From Agromyces larvae (GTDB lineage: Bacteria; Actinomycetota; Actinomycetes; Actinomycetales; Microbacteriaceae): a stretch of 64,000 nucleotides of DNA. Under the pieces are notes generated by a model. That model did no database searches. It saw only the letters and a program-made list of their open reading frames with translations, and was not told where the DNA came from. This document shows positions 19,753 through 26,794 of this stretch, in pieces; within the stretch, counting starts at the first letter, position 1; the number at the start of each line of letters is the position of its first letter. The DNA is taken from NCBI RefSeq assembly GCF_022811705.1, contig NZ_CP094528.1:2232001-2296000 (forward strand). The letters run 5' to 3'. Made by a program: the position numbers and the translations under genes.

Positions 19753-19772
19753 CGCCGAACGGTGAGTACAAT
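19744..19772 (+). promoter_or_regulatory. Candidate promoter of tRNA-Asp inside the end of tRNA-Glu
   Basis: TTGGGG (19744-19749) is part of the tRNA-Glu acceptor region and lies 17 bases before TACAAT (19767-19772). The tRNA-Asp gene begins 18 nt later. A separate promoter would make tRNA-Asp partly independent, although cotranscription with tRNA-Glu is also possible. Confidence 0.4.
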
Positions 19773-19790
19773 TGAATAGCTTCTTTACGA

Positions 19791-19864
19791 GGCCCTGTGG
19801 CGCAGTTGGTTAGCGTGCCGCCCTGTCACGGCGGAGGTCGCGGGTTCAAGTCCCGTCAGGGTCG
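19791..19864 (+). tRNA. tRNA-Asp (anticodon GTC)
   Basis: A cloverleaf of 74 nt. The acceptor GGCCCTG pairs with CAGGGTC, the D-arm is GCGCAGTTGGTTAGCGT, the anticodon stem-loop CCGCCCTGTCACGGCGG carries GTC, and the T-arm GCGGG-TTCAAGT-CCCGT is complete. The discriminator is G, as in other bacterial tRNA-Asp. No CCA is encoded. Confidence 0.95.
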
Positions 19865-19874
19865 CTCAGGCGAC

Positions 19875-19908
19875 AAGCCCTTTCCCTTGGTTGAGAGAAG
19901 GGGCTTTC
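19875..19908 (+). terminator. Probable terminator after tRNA-Asp
   Basis: AAGCCCTTTCCC and GAGAAGGGGCTT can pair with two mismatches around a TTGGTTGA loop, followed by TTTCTCCTT. The T-rich end and position between two tRNA genes support an intrinsic terminator, which would leave tRNA-Phe with its own promoter. Confidence 0.5.
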
Positions 19909-19956
19909 TCCTTATCGAGGCATCTTCTCGTGCAGTTCTGCGAAGCGGATGCCCCG

Positions 19957-20029
19957 GGCTCTGTAGCTCAGTTGGTAGAGCGTTCGACTGAAAATCGAAA
20001 GGTCACCGGATCGATGCCGGTCGGAGCCA
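19957..20029 (+). tRNA. tRNA-Phe (anticodon GAA)
   Basis: A 73-nt cloverleaf. The acceptor GGCTCTG pairs with CGGAGCC through one G-T wobble, the D-arm is GCTCAGTTGGTAGAGC, the anticodon loop CTGAAAA carries GAA, and the T-arm is ACCGG-ATCGATG-CCGGT, with A in place of the usual first T of the T-loop. Its last 26 bases recur at 28931-28956, making it the likely integration site of the island downstream. Confidence 0.93.
20004..20029 (+). repeat. attL-like direct repeat (tRNA-Phe 3' end)
   Basis: The 26 bases from CACCGGATCGA to CGGAGCCA form the 3' end of tRNA-Phe and match 28931-28956 at 24 positions, in the same orientation. Such direct repeats of a tRNA 3' end are the usual scars of tyrosine-recombinase integration. 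Confidence 0.65.
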
Positions 20030-20034
20030 CAGTC

Positions 20035-20060
20035 AAAACCCCCGGTTTACCGGGGGTTTT
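20035..20060 (+). terminator. Intrinsic terminator after tRNA-Phe
   Basis: AAAACCCCCGG, loop TTTA, CCGGGGGTTTT: a perfect 7-bp GC stem with flanking A and T tracts, six bases after the tRNA. The 279 bases from here to the next gene (20061-20339) show no gene that I can support. Confidence 0.9.
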
Positions 20061-20327
20061 CTCGTTCTACCAGCTTCGGAACGCGACCGCGCCGATCGTG
20101 GTCTCGCACGCACGGCCGCTCAGTCGCGGGAAGCGCTCTGCGGTCTTTCGGTATCCTCCGACCTGCGGCGCAGGTTGACGCTTCCAGAGCCCCCCTTCTT
20201 CGAAGGGAACCCACGCACACGGACCTCGCCCCCGACGGGACTGAGCTGTGGATGACTGGAACGGATACCTCCGCCGACAACACCACGAAAACCCGTCGCA
20301 GATTGAATCACCGAGTCTGCCAGCGAC

Positions 20328-20333
20328 TAGGTT
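20328..20333 (+). promoter_or_regulatory. Predicted -10 box, leaderless
   Basis: TAGGTT lies exactly six bases before the GTG at 20340, and TTGAAT (20303-20308) lies 19 bases upstream of it. The layout predicts a leaderless transcript and supports the GTG start. Confidence 0.45.
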
Positions 20334-20339
20334 CGAGCC

Positions 20340-20636
20340 GTGAATACGCCGAACGATCTGAGGATTGAAGTCAACGAGCTCCGCCGGATCGCGACGCGAC
20401 TTTTCGACGCTCTCGAAGAGTCGGAAGGCGATGCGGTCGACTTAGCAGCGGACTACTTCTACTCCGTTCCGATCCCGGAGTTGTACGACGTGTCAGGTGA
20501 CGTGCCACAACTCACGATCGGCCAGCTAACCGAATCCTGGTCGAACCTTCGAACCGCCAACGACTCATCGATCCCGTGGGAGTTCGTTTGGTTCGGCGAT
20601 GTCCTGAAAGCGATCGGCCATCGATTCTCGGTGTGA
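20340..20636 (+). CDS. Unknown 98-residue soluble protein
   Basis: An acidic, soluble protein beginning MNTPNDLRIEVNELRRIATR, with a helical N-terminal third and the aromatic-rich middle DYFYSVPIPELYDV. The later segment is IPWEFVWFGDVLKAIGHRF. The mix of an acidic helix and aromatic patches resembles small immunity or antitoxin-like proteins, but no family is recognised and no toxin adjoins it. It is the first gene inside the island, 280 nt after the tRNA-Phe terminator. The GTG start is supported by the TAGGTT box 6 nt upstream. Confidence 0.65.
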   Translation: MNTPNDLRIEVNELRRIATRLFDALEESEGDAVDLAADYFYSVPIPELYDVSGDVPQLTIGQLTESWSNLRTANDSSIPWEFVWFGDVLKAIGHRFSV

Positions 20637-20880
20637 TTCGTCTACGTGCGGATGGGCCAGGACGGCACACCCAGGCCGCTGCTTGTAGCGCAGAGATCCT
20701 GCATGGGTGAGCACGTTCCGCGGTTGCGCGCCAGCCTTTGCACTTCCGGGCTCGGCTGGATGGACACGGGAACCTGTCCTGCGCCGGCCCGACTCCAACG
20801 GGCTGCCACGCTTCACAAGGTTGTTGCCCGACGGACAGGGCGGGACTTCGGCGACGCGTTGTCAGCCTAACGAGAACGGA

Positions 20881-21333
20881 CGGCCTTGGCAGGTGGGGCG
20901 GGCGGTGTGGATGAAGGAGGCGGTCGCCGGCGCCCGGCAGCATACGGTGCGGCTCCCGGCCGAATACGTCGCGGAGCACACCCATCTCGCCTACGCGTCG
21001 ACCGCTTACGGAACGCAGGGCGCGACGGCATCCGCGGCGCATACGGTGATCACCGACTCGATGGCTGCGGCGAGCCTGTACGTGGGGATGACGCGTGGAC
21101 GGAACGCCAACCGCCTGCACCTGGTCGCGGCCGACCTGGACGACGCGCGCGAGCAATTCGTGCTCGCGATGGAGCGCGACCGCGCCGATCGTGGGCTCGA
21201 CAGCGCTGCGACGGCCGCACGCGAGTCCGTGCGAGGTCTCGTCCCGAGCGCATATCAAACGCGGAACCCTTGCCCTGCTCCGTTTGAACCTGATAGGCGC
21301 CGAGAACAGCAAGCGCCAGACCTCCGCCTCTGA
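20881..21333 (+). pseudogene. Remnant of a conjugative relaxase/helicase (TraA/TrwC-like C-terminal part)
   Basis: About 115 codons read VGRAVWMKEAVAGARQHTVR, LPAEYVAEHTHLAYASTAYG and SLYVGMTRGRNANRLHLVAA. The last two segments are the terminal UvrD/RecD-like helicase motifs (TxHGxQG and VxxTRxR) of MobF relaxases. The N-terminal relaxase domain, the Walker motifs and any start codon in register are absent, and the frame ends in unrelated residues. It is a decayed trace of a plasmid or integrative conjugative element. The 250 bases before it hold nothing I can name. Confidence 0.7.
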
Positions 21334-21363
21334 ACACTTGGTTGGTAACTGCCTGAGCGATAA

Positions 21364-22050
21364 CTAGCCGCGCATGACCCGCTCGGAGCCGGAGGAGTCG
21401 ATCGGGTAGAGGCCGTCGGGGGTGGGGCGCCAGAGATTCACTCGACTGGCTGCCCAGACCAGGGCACCCGCCGCGAGTACAGCACCGAGCAGCCCGAGTA
21501 AGTGCGCGCCGAGCGAGGCGAATCCTCGTTCGGGGAGGAGGAAGCCGTACGGCACCCACCCATCGGTCGCGCCGCGAACGAGAACGACGGTTACCCAGAC
21601 GAGCGGGTAGACCACGATCAGCCAGAGCCGCCGCCAACGAAGCCGGGCGCGATCTGCAACGAGTATCCAATCCATGGTGACGATCAGGGGCAACACGATG
21701 TGAAGTACAGCGCTCACCCAGGCGGGAGCGCTTCCAGTTCCGGGTACAAGGGTGTTGTAGACGACTCCCACGACAACCAGGTAGGCCGTCGCCATCGCCC
21801 GCAGCAGATTGAGCCACCCGGGAATGGCACGCCTGCTCACCCTGAACGATCCGCTGACGATCAGCACGACACACACGAGGAGCGTCGTCTGGTTCGTGAA
21901 GTAGCCGAAATAGTCGAGCGGGTTGCTGTCTCCAACCGCGATGCGGAGCGCATAGGCGTAGCCGAGCACGACGAAACCCAGCGCAGCCACGGTGATCCGT
22001 GCCGGCCCGATCACAGACGCGAACGCGCGAAGCGCAAGACGCGACCTCAT
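21364..22050 (-). CDS. Pr6Pr family membrane protein
   Basis: A 228-residue protein with about six membrane spans. The segment DYFGYFTNQTTLLVCVVLIV, then VVYNTLVP, LHIVLPLIVTMDWILV and the LVWVTVVLVRGATDGWVPYG stretch are the landmarks of the Pr6Pr/FAR-17a (AIG1-like) membrane family. Function in bacteria is unknown; some eukaryotic relatives hydrolyse fatty acid esters of hydroxy fatty acids using conserved Thr and His, and both residues occur here. The ATG at 22050 has GAGAG upstream. It follows the next gene by 11 nt, so they are probably cotranscribed. Confidence 0.8.
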   Translation of the reverse strand: MRSRLALRAFASVIGPARITVAALGFVVLGYAYALRIAVGDSNPLDYFGYFTNQTTLLVCVVLIVSGSFRVSRRAIPGWLNLLRAMATAYLVVVGVVYNTLVPGTGSAPAWVSAVLHIVLPLIVTMDWILVADRARLRWRRLWLIVVYPLVWVTVVLVRGATDGWVPYGFLLPERGFASLGAHLLGLLGAVLAAGALVWAASRVNLWRPTPDGLYPIDSSGSERVMRG

Positions 22051-22061
22051 GCCGTCACTCT

Positions 22062-22463
22062 CTAGGTCAGCCACGCCCCACCGACCGGTCGGACGAGCAG
22101 CCAGCTCACAGGGAGAGTGACCAGCAGCATAAGAACGGCGCCTGTCAGTGTCACGACCAGGACGTTGAGGCGTGCCTGTCGAGCGAGCATTCCAGCGACG
22201 ATCGTGCATCCGGTGAGGACAATCACTCCAAACGTCCCGGCGAGCTCCGCCTGAAGCATCGCTTCGCGGACGTGCCCCTGTGACGTCGGGTCTGAATTGC
22301 CGGCGTAGGTGCACGCAACGGCGATTCCCTCGATTGTGAACGCGAGCGGGAGCAGCAACAACGCCGCACCGATGCCGTACGTCAGAGCGAGCCGCCCCAC
22401 GTGGAGATGGCTGACGGCCGGTCGAGGCCTGTTCTCCGCCATCGGTGAATCAATCTTGATCAC
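22062..22463 (-). CDS. Small membrane protein, unknown function
   Basis: A 133-residue protein with three hydrophobic spans (about residues 26-50, 73-93 and 97-123). A short extracytoplasmic loop (CTYAGNSDPTSQGHVREAML) sits between the first two. No family is recognised. The GTG at 22463 is favoured over ATG 22442 because TAGGTT lies six bases upstream, the same leaderless layout as its neighbours. It is the first gene of a two-gene unit with the Pr6Pr protein. Confidence 0.6.
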   Translation of the reverse strand: MIKIDSPMAENRPRPAVSHLHVGRLALTYGIGAALLLLPLAFTIEGIAVACTYAGNSDPTSQGHVREAMLQAELAGTFGVIVLTGCTIVAGMLARQARLNVLVVTLTGAVLMLLVTLPVSWLLVRPVGGAWLT

Positions 22464-22469
22464 GTCACG

Positions 22470-22475
22470 AACCTA
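22470..22475 (-). promoter_or_regulatory. Predicted -10 box, leaderless
   Basis: TAGGTT on the minus strand lies six bases before the GTG at 22463. It decides the start choice for that gene. Confidence 0.4.
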
Positions 22476-22607
22476 TCGGCCCGGAATCCCGCGGCAGCGT
22501 TTACGTGCGAACCCAAGTCGCTGAGTGGATCGTGCCGCGGACGTCCGAGTACCGGCCAACTTGCGAGGCGCGCTCTTGGCTGCCCACGGGGGCGTAGTTC
22601 AGCCATG

Positions 22608-23087
22608 TCATCCGCCTGGTGCGCTGGTGAAACTGAATGAGGCGCTGTCGCCGTCGAGTGAGGTGACAGTGACGGTATACGTGTTGTCTTCCTTGCAGTA
22701 CACAACGAACGCATCCGTGGTGCTCGCGCCCGGCTCGACGACCGAGGGGAATTCTCCGATCGTGTACCCACTGACCTCCTTGGCGTCGGAGCCGTCGTTG
22801 AATGGAAGATCCCACTCGGTCCAACTTGAGCCGTCGAAGACGGCAATGTCGTCCTCGTCAAAATCGACAGGCCTTGTGCTGATGTTCTCGACTCTCACTC
22901 CGACTCCGCAGTAGCCGTCGAGGGACCACCTGATCTGATCAGCTGAGATCCGCAGGTTGGCTGTCTCGACTTCGGCGGGCGGTGTCTTCAGCTCGAGGAG
23001 GCTGCACCCCGTCAGCAGTCCCATGGAAACGAGCCCACCCAGCAAGGCCCCATTTGTTCGGGCGGCTAGTGGAAACCTTCGCGACAT
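22608..23087 (-). CDS. Lipoprotein, unknown function
   Basis: A 159-residue lipoprotein. A twin-Arg-free signal segment ends in the lipobox LLTGC (Cys at about 28). The mature part contains alternating beta-type stretches, with NLRISADQIRWSLDGYCGVG and a C-terminal VTVTSLDGDSASFSFT, suggestive of an immunoglobulin-like beta sandwich. Two further Cys residues could form a disulfide. No family is recognised. A TACGCT box six bases before the ATG suggests a leaderless mRNA. It lies in the island beside another lipoprotein gene. Confidence 0.7.
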   Translation of the reverse strand: MSRRFPLAARTNGALLGGLVSMGLLTGCSLLELKTPPAEVETANLRISADQIRWSLDGYCGVGVRVENISTRPVDFDEDDIAVFDGSSWTEWDLPFNDGSDAKEVSGYTIGEFPSVVEPGASTTDAFVVYCKEDNTYTVTVTSLDGDSASFSFTSAPGG

Positions 23088-23093
23088 GGCCAG

Positions 23094-23099
23094 AGCGTA
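23094..23099 (-). promoter_or_regulatory. Predicted -10 box, leaderless
   Basis: TACGCT on the minus strand is exactly six bases before the lipoprotein ATG at 23087. Confidence 0.4.
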
Positions 23100-23172
23100 T
23101 GCGATTTCCCGAAGTCGATGTTGAGCACATCAATCATGCGTGTCCAGAGAGGGACTCCGGTGAGGCGGATGG

Positions 23173-23751
23173 TTACCCGACAACGACGACGTATGCGTCG
23201 TGGGTTGCGGCCCAGTCGCTGGCCGCCGCGACCATCGCGTCTTTGTCGCTGTTGCCTACGAACTCCGCCCCGCCGGATTCGTCGAGGGAGGAGATCGTGT
23301 TCCAGACGCCGAGGTCCTGGTAGACGATGACGACGGGGCGACCGATCTGGTCCGCGTACGTGCTCGCCACCTCGAGGATACTTCTCCGGCCCGCCATGGG
23401 CGCGAACTCATCAACGGTCTGTGTTTGCGCCGCGCCGGGCACCGCGTCGGCGACGATCTGGTCGATGATCAGCTGCGGCAGGGGCCGCCCGGGCGTCAGC
23501 ACGACGACGGTGCCATCGTGAAGGATGATGTCGCGAGGGGCGTGCCTCGCGAGCACTTGCTTCTCGAACTCGGAGAGCTCACCGTCCCCGTCTGCATCCC
23601 CCTTAATCGGCGCCGGATTCGCCGCGGCGGTCGCCTTCGGCGCCGTCTCGGCGCCGGCCAAGAACAAGGCGTCCGCAGCGGTACAGCCTGAAAGCACGGG
23701 CAGCACCAGCACCGCAGTGAGGGCGACACCGCAAATCCGGGTCGTCATCAT
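23173..23751 (-). CDS. Lipoprotein with EF-hand-like loop
   Basis: A 192-residue lipoprotein with lipobox VLSGC (Cys at about 23). The mature protein starts with an Ala-rich linker, followed by DADGDGELSEFEKQVL, which has the D-x-D-x-D-G-x-L-x-x-x-E spacing of a calcium-binding EF-hand or dockerin loop. The C-terminal region (IGRPVVIVYQDLGVWNTISS and ATHDAYVVVVG) is alpha/beta and resembles a TPM or thioredoxin-like fold only loosely. Function unknown. A TAGATT box lies six bases upstream of the ATG. Confidence 0.7.
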   Translation of the reverse strand: MMTTRICGVALTAVLVLPVLSGCTAADALFLAGAETAPKATAAANPAPIKGDADGDGELSEFEKQVLARHAPRDIILHDGTVVVLTPGRPLPQLIIDQIVADAVPGAAQTQTVDEFAPMAGRRSILEVASTYADQIGRPVVIVYQDLGVWNTISSLDESGGAEFVGNSDKDAMVAAASDWAATHDAYVVVVG

Positions 23752-23757
23752 GCGGCG

Positions 23758-23763
23758 AATCTA
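23758..23763 (-). promoter_or_regulatory. Predicted -10 box, leaderless
   Basis: TAGATT on the minus strand is six bases before the ATG of the EF-hand lipoprotein at 23751. The remaining spacer to the next gene (23764-24027) holds the GntR-type palindrome and no clear gene. Confidence 0.45.
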
Positions 23764-23976
23764 TCGCCCGCGGCCAACTCTGCAAGCCGTGCGGCCGACA
23801 GCAATCGCGACACCCAGCCGCAGGCAAGGGTCGTCAGGCAGTGAACACGTTAGGCCAACCACGAGCATCATGCCGATCGCGACCGCCATGATGGGGTGAT
23901 CGGAGTGATGCTCAGCGCCGGCTGCGAGGCGGGCGCGTAGAGGCCCCTACTCGGCGAATCTTGTACTCGTGCCTTG

Positions 23977-23989
23977 ACACAAGTTGTGT
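23977..23989. promoter_or_regulatory. Palindrome ACACAA-G-TTGTGT, candidate GntR operator
   Basis: A perfect 13-base palindrome overlaps TTGACA (23974-23979) and lies 39 nt before the permease start. The GntR regulator encoded just downstream is the obvious candidate to bind it, because GntR/YtrA-type regulators usually repress their own operon. Confidence 0.5.
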
Positions 23990-24027
23990 TAGACATGTGG
24001 CACAACATCCGCCGTGATCGGAGTCTC

Positions 24028-25074
24028 ATGCCGTACGACAAGATCGCCTCCATTGCCCCGCTCGATCTCATCGCCGCCGCGTTCTCGACGCCGTTGTTCT
24101 CGCTCGCCGTCGCTGCGGTCATCGCTGCGACTCTGCTCATCGTTTCCCGAATCCGCCGCGACCGCCAGACCGATCCACCGATCGCCTCGTCCGCGCTGGA
24201 GTCCGTCACCAAGCACTACCGACCAGAGCAGATTGCGGTTGGGGTCGGCGCGATCTCCGTGATCGCCGCCTTCACAATCGAGAACGTCGTGCGCGGGTAC
24301 ATGATGAATCTGGTCGACATCGTCGAGTGGTGGCAGTACGCGACACCGGTGTTCGCCGCGGCCGTCTGCCTCACGGCGGTGCTCGTCGTGATCTTGTTCC
24401 GAGGCTCAGTTCCACCGGAGCGCCCGGTCTTACCCATCGCGCGTCGCACGTGGACGAGCTTCAGTTCGAGAGGCGCTCTCCTCGGCGCGGGAGTGACACT
24501 CGCAGTTCTGCTCACCACGACGATCGCGGCGGGTCTGGCGTCATCCTCGGATGAGCGTGGTCGCTACATCTACCTTGAGATCGCCGTGCCGAACGTACCG
24601 ATCGACCCACTGTGGCCATGGTTCTACGGTTGGTCGTTCGGCGTTCCTGTCCTCGTCTGCCTCGCTGCACTGGCCTTGGCGACCTGGGCGACGCTACGAG
24701 CAAACGCGACCCGGCCATTCCGGCGCCCGGAAACCGTGACTGCCGAGCGGGCGACCCGCGCTCAGATCGCCTCCGGGGTCGCACTCATCGCGACTGGAGG
24801 GATGCTGCTCGCCCTCGCAGGGGCTTGGCGGTTCATCGGCCGTTCGGGCACGATCTCTCAACTGATCGTCGGTGGTGACCAGCGGGACCACACCTATGAG
24901 CTGTCCTGGCGATACGCCGAGTTCGCCGCCGCGGGCGGATTCCTGGCACCGGCCCTCGAGATCACCGCCTTCGTGCTGCTTCTGGTGGTCGCAAGCCGGC
25001 TGGGACGCGCGAGCTCCAGTCATTCGACGGTCGAGACCACTCAGCAGACCCCCGACCCCCAGGTCGTGCGATGA
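24028..25074 (+). CDS. Multi-pass membrane protein partnered with a GntR regulator
   Basis: A 348-residue protein with about seven hydrophobic spans, for example LFSLAVAAVIAATLLIVSRI and AGVTLAVLLTTTIAAGL. A periplasmic stretch carries YIYLEIAVPNVPIDPLWPW. No transporter motif is recognised. Pairing with a YtrA-type GntR gene through an ATGA overlap is typical of small drug- or stress-responsive membrane operons. The ATG at 24028 is chosen because GGAG sits at a good distance; a longer frame would start inside the palindrome. Confidence 0.7.
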   Translation: MPYDKIASIAPLDLIAAAFSTPLFSLAVAAVIAATLLIVSRIRRDRQTDPPIASSALESVTKHYRPEQIAVGVGAISVIAAFTIENVVRGYMMNLVDIVEWWQYATPVFAAAVCLTAVLVVILFRGSVPPERPVLPIARRTWTSFSSRGALLGAGVTLAVLLTTTIAAGLASSSDERGRYIYLEIAVPNVPIDPLWPWFYGWSFGVPVLVCLAALALATWATLRANATRPFRRPETVTAERATRAQIASGVALIATGGMLLALAGAWRFIGRSGTISQLIVGGDQRDHTYELSWRYAEFAAAGGFLAPALEITAFVLLLVVASRLGRASSSHSTVETTQQTPDPQVVR

Positions 25075-25493
25075 GCGCCCAGCCCATCACACCCCCGACC
25101 GAAGAGGCGAGCCCCGCGCTCGGCATCTACCGCCAGTTCCGCGGCCTCATCGTTTCGGGACAACTCGGAGCGGGCGAACGACTCCCCACGGTTCGCCAGA
25201 CCGCCAGTGACCTCAGCGTCGCACCGGGCACCGCAGCCAGGGCGTACAAGATGCTCGAACGCGACGGACTCGTCGTCACCCGCACCGCCGCAGGGACCCG
25301 CGTCGCTGCGCAAGCGGCGGTGCTCCCCGGCAACGTCGTACGACGCATCCGCGAACTCATCGCCGAAGCCGACGCCGCCCACGCGAACCCTGACGACGTC
25401 ATCGACGTGCTTCGCCTCGCATGGCAGCCGAGTCTCACGTCGCCCGAAACTTCGAACTCACAAGTTCCGCCGAATGGAAGCTGGACACACTGA
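25071..25493 (+). CDS. GntR family transcriptional regulator (YtrA type)
   Basis: A 140-residue regulator. The winged-helix domain covers about residues 15-80: IYRQFRGLIVSGQLGAGERL, then LPTVRQTASDLSVAPGTAAR as the recognition helix and YKMLERDGLVVTRTAAGTRV as the wing. The C-terminal part is only about 55 residues, too short for an effector domain of FadR or HutC type, so it belongs to the short YtrA group. The ATG overlaps the permease stop (ATGA). It probably autoregulates through the upstream palindrome. Confidence 0.85.
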   Translation: MSAQPITPPTEEASPALGIYRQFRGLIVSGQLGAGERLPTVRQTASDLSVAPGTAARAYKMLERDGLVVTRTAAGTRVAAQAAVLPGNVVRRIRELIAEADAAHANPDDVIDVLRLAWQPSLTSPETSNSQVPPNGSWTH

Positions 25494-25597
25494 TGAACGC
25501 CCAACCTGTCGATCCTGCAGCGATCAGCCTGCCGCCCACACAACCGCTCGACGTTACCGCCTACCTCCCGAAGCCCACCGACGAGCCGCCTGACTGA
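25493..25597 (+). CDS. Possible 34-residue coupled peptide
   Basis: The frame begins at an ATG that overlaps the GntR stop codon (TGATG) and encodes MNAQPVDPAAISLPPTQPLD followed by 14 more residues. It is Pro-rich and acidic at its end. The coupled start is the only support beyond length. It could equally be a chance frame before the decayed AbiEii copy. Confidence 0.3.
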   Translation: MNAQPVDPAAISLPPTQPLDVTAYLPKPTDEPPD

Positions 25598-25660
25598 CGC
25601 AACCATGGGTTGGTCGATGAGACTCGACGATCGCCGCCACGGCCCCGGTCTTGCGCAGAA

Positions 25661-26050
25661 TGGCTCCTGAAGGGCGGAACTGGCGTCCTCGCCCGGGTCG
25701 CCTCGGGCCGATGCACCACGGACGTCGACCTGTTCCGAGCGAACTACACGCTCGACGGCGCCTTCGCAGAACTGATCCGCCTCGCCGCCATCGGCCTCGG
25801 CGACTGCTTCCGATTCGTCTACACGAGGCACCGGGCGGTCGTCGGCGGTGATCAGCAGACCTACACCGAGGGATGCGGCGTCGACGTCGACGTCGACATC
25901 GGTGCCGACCGCAAGGAACCGCTGCACGTCGACCTCGTCGCCGGCGTTATCGTGACGGACGAGGTGACGGTCGCGGCGCCGGCCAATCGCCGCGACCTGC
26001 CGCGGCTCCCGAGCAACGACTACCGTTTCTACTCCGTCGTCGACCAGAGC
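25661..26050 (+). pseudogene. Truncated second copy of the AbiEii-type nucleotidyltransferase
   Basis: About 130 codons align with the intact toxin gene at 27793-28704. WLLKGGTGVLARVASGRCTT corresponds to WMLKGGTSMLARVPSARTTI; DVDLFRAN is identical; VVGGDQQTYTEGCG matches VGGGQQTYTEGYG; and DLPRLPSNDYRFYSVVDQ matches DLPKLPSHPYRLYPVVDQ. The GGTS motif has become GGTG. The N-terminal ~55 residues and the C-terminal half are missing, and no start or ribosome site is seen. The rest of the 560-base gap shows no gene. Confidence 0.8.
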
Positions 26051-26159
26051 AACGACACCCCACCGCAGGCGGGGGTCGTCCCGCAGCGCGCTTGGAGGAT
26101 GGGATCCGACGGGCGGGCCGGCGGCCGGTACGATTCACGCAACCTGTCGAGGAGGACGC

Positions 26160-26660
26160 TTGAAGAACATTTCCGTCGTCGGAACCGTGATTGTCGTATG
26201 CGGTCTCGCCGCGCTGTTCACCGGTTGCGCCCCCAGTGATTCGGTGGCCTCGGGCCCCCCGCCGGCCACCACCCCGGCAGGGATACCGGACCCGGTCGCG
26301 GGCTCGTCCGATGCTGACGCAGATGCATGCGCTCAGCTCACCGCTCCGATCTCCCTGGTTCAGAATGCGCAGCTGGCTCCTGACGGCGCCATGGACAAGG
26401 TCACGGCGCGTGGGTTGTACTTCACGGCGGGTTGGGAGTTCGCTCGGATCGGGAAGAGCATGACGGATTCCGTCCTCAGCACGCCCATCACCTCTCTTGA
26501 GCAGGCTTCCAACGCGATGAATATCGACATGCACGCCACTGACGACCCGTCGAAGTGGGCGGACAACCTCGACAAGCTGGATGCTGCGGTCCAGGAGGTC
26601 AACGCATTCTGCAGGAACCTCGACGAGAACTGGGGAACGCTCGGCTGGTACGGAGGATAA
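26160..26660 (+). CDS. Lipoprotein, unknown function
   Basis: A 166-residue lipoprotein starting at TTG, chosen because GAGGAGG lies 4 nt upstream; no ATG or GTG fits. The signal peptide ends in lipobox LFTGC (Cys at about 23), followed by a Pro/Ser/Asp-rich linker. The helical domain includes LTAPISLVQNAQLAPDGAMD and ADNLDKLDAAVQEVNAFCRN. A Cys pair in the mature part could bridge. No family is recognised. It stands alone between the broken and the intact AbiEii copies. Confidence 0.65.
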   Translation: MKNISVVGTVIVVCGLAALFTGCAPSDSVASGPPPATTPAGIPDPVAGSSDADADACAQLTAPISLVQNAQLAPDGAMDKVTARGLYFTAGWEFARIGKSMTDSVLSTPITSLEQASNAMNIDMHATDDPSKWADNLDKLDAAVQEVNAFCRNLDENWGTLGWYGG

Positions 26661-26773
26661 CCATCCTGTGCGCGGCGAGCGGAACCGGTCGGGACGGAGA
26701 TAGCTGCCGCGTGCGCAAGCGGCCGCATCACTCACTGAGCAGGGAAAATGCAATGACCTCTGCTTAACTCACG

Positions 26774-26788
26774 CTAACGCGTTAGAAT
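26774..26788 (+). promoter_or_regulatory. Promoter/operator of the AbiE operon
   Basis: The perfect palindrome CTAACGCGTTAG (26774-26785) overlaps the -10 box TAGAAT (26783-26788), which lies exactly six bases before the abiEi ATG. No ribosome site is present, so the mRNA is probably leaderless. AbiEi antitoxins are known to bind inverted repeats and repress their own operon, and this palindrome is well placed for that. Confidence 0.6.
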
Positions 26789-26794
26789 TGCAGC

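Noticed and set aside
19990..20010. A defect in tRNA-Phe because the T-loop starts with A
   Set aside because: All stems pair and the anticodon loop is normal. The T-loop change alone does not show inactivation.
20637..20880. Possible continuation of the relaxase upstream
   Set aside because: The frame is open, but I could not match any residues before 20881 to the relaxase family.
23761..23889. A 42-codon hydrophobic frame on the minus strand upstream of the EF-hand lipoprotein
   Set aside because: It has no ribosome site or family match, and its end lies on the predicted -10 box of the lipoprotein gene; probably chance or a remnant.
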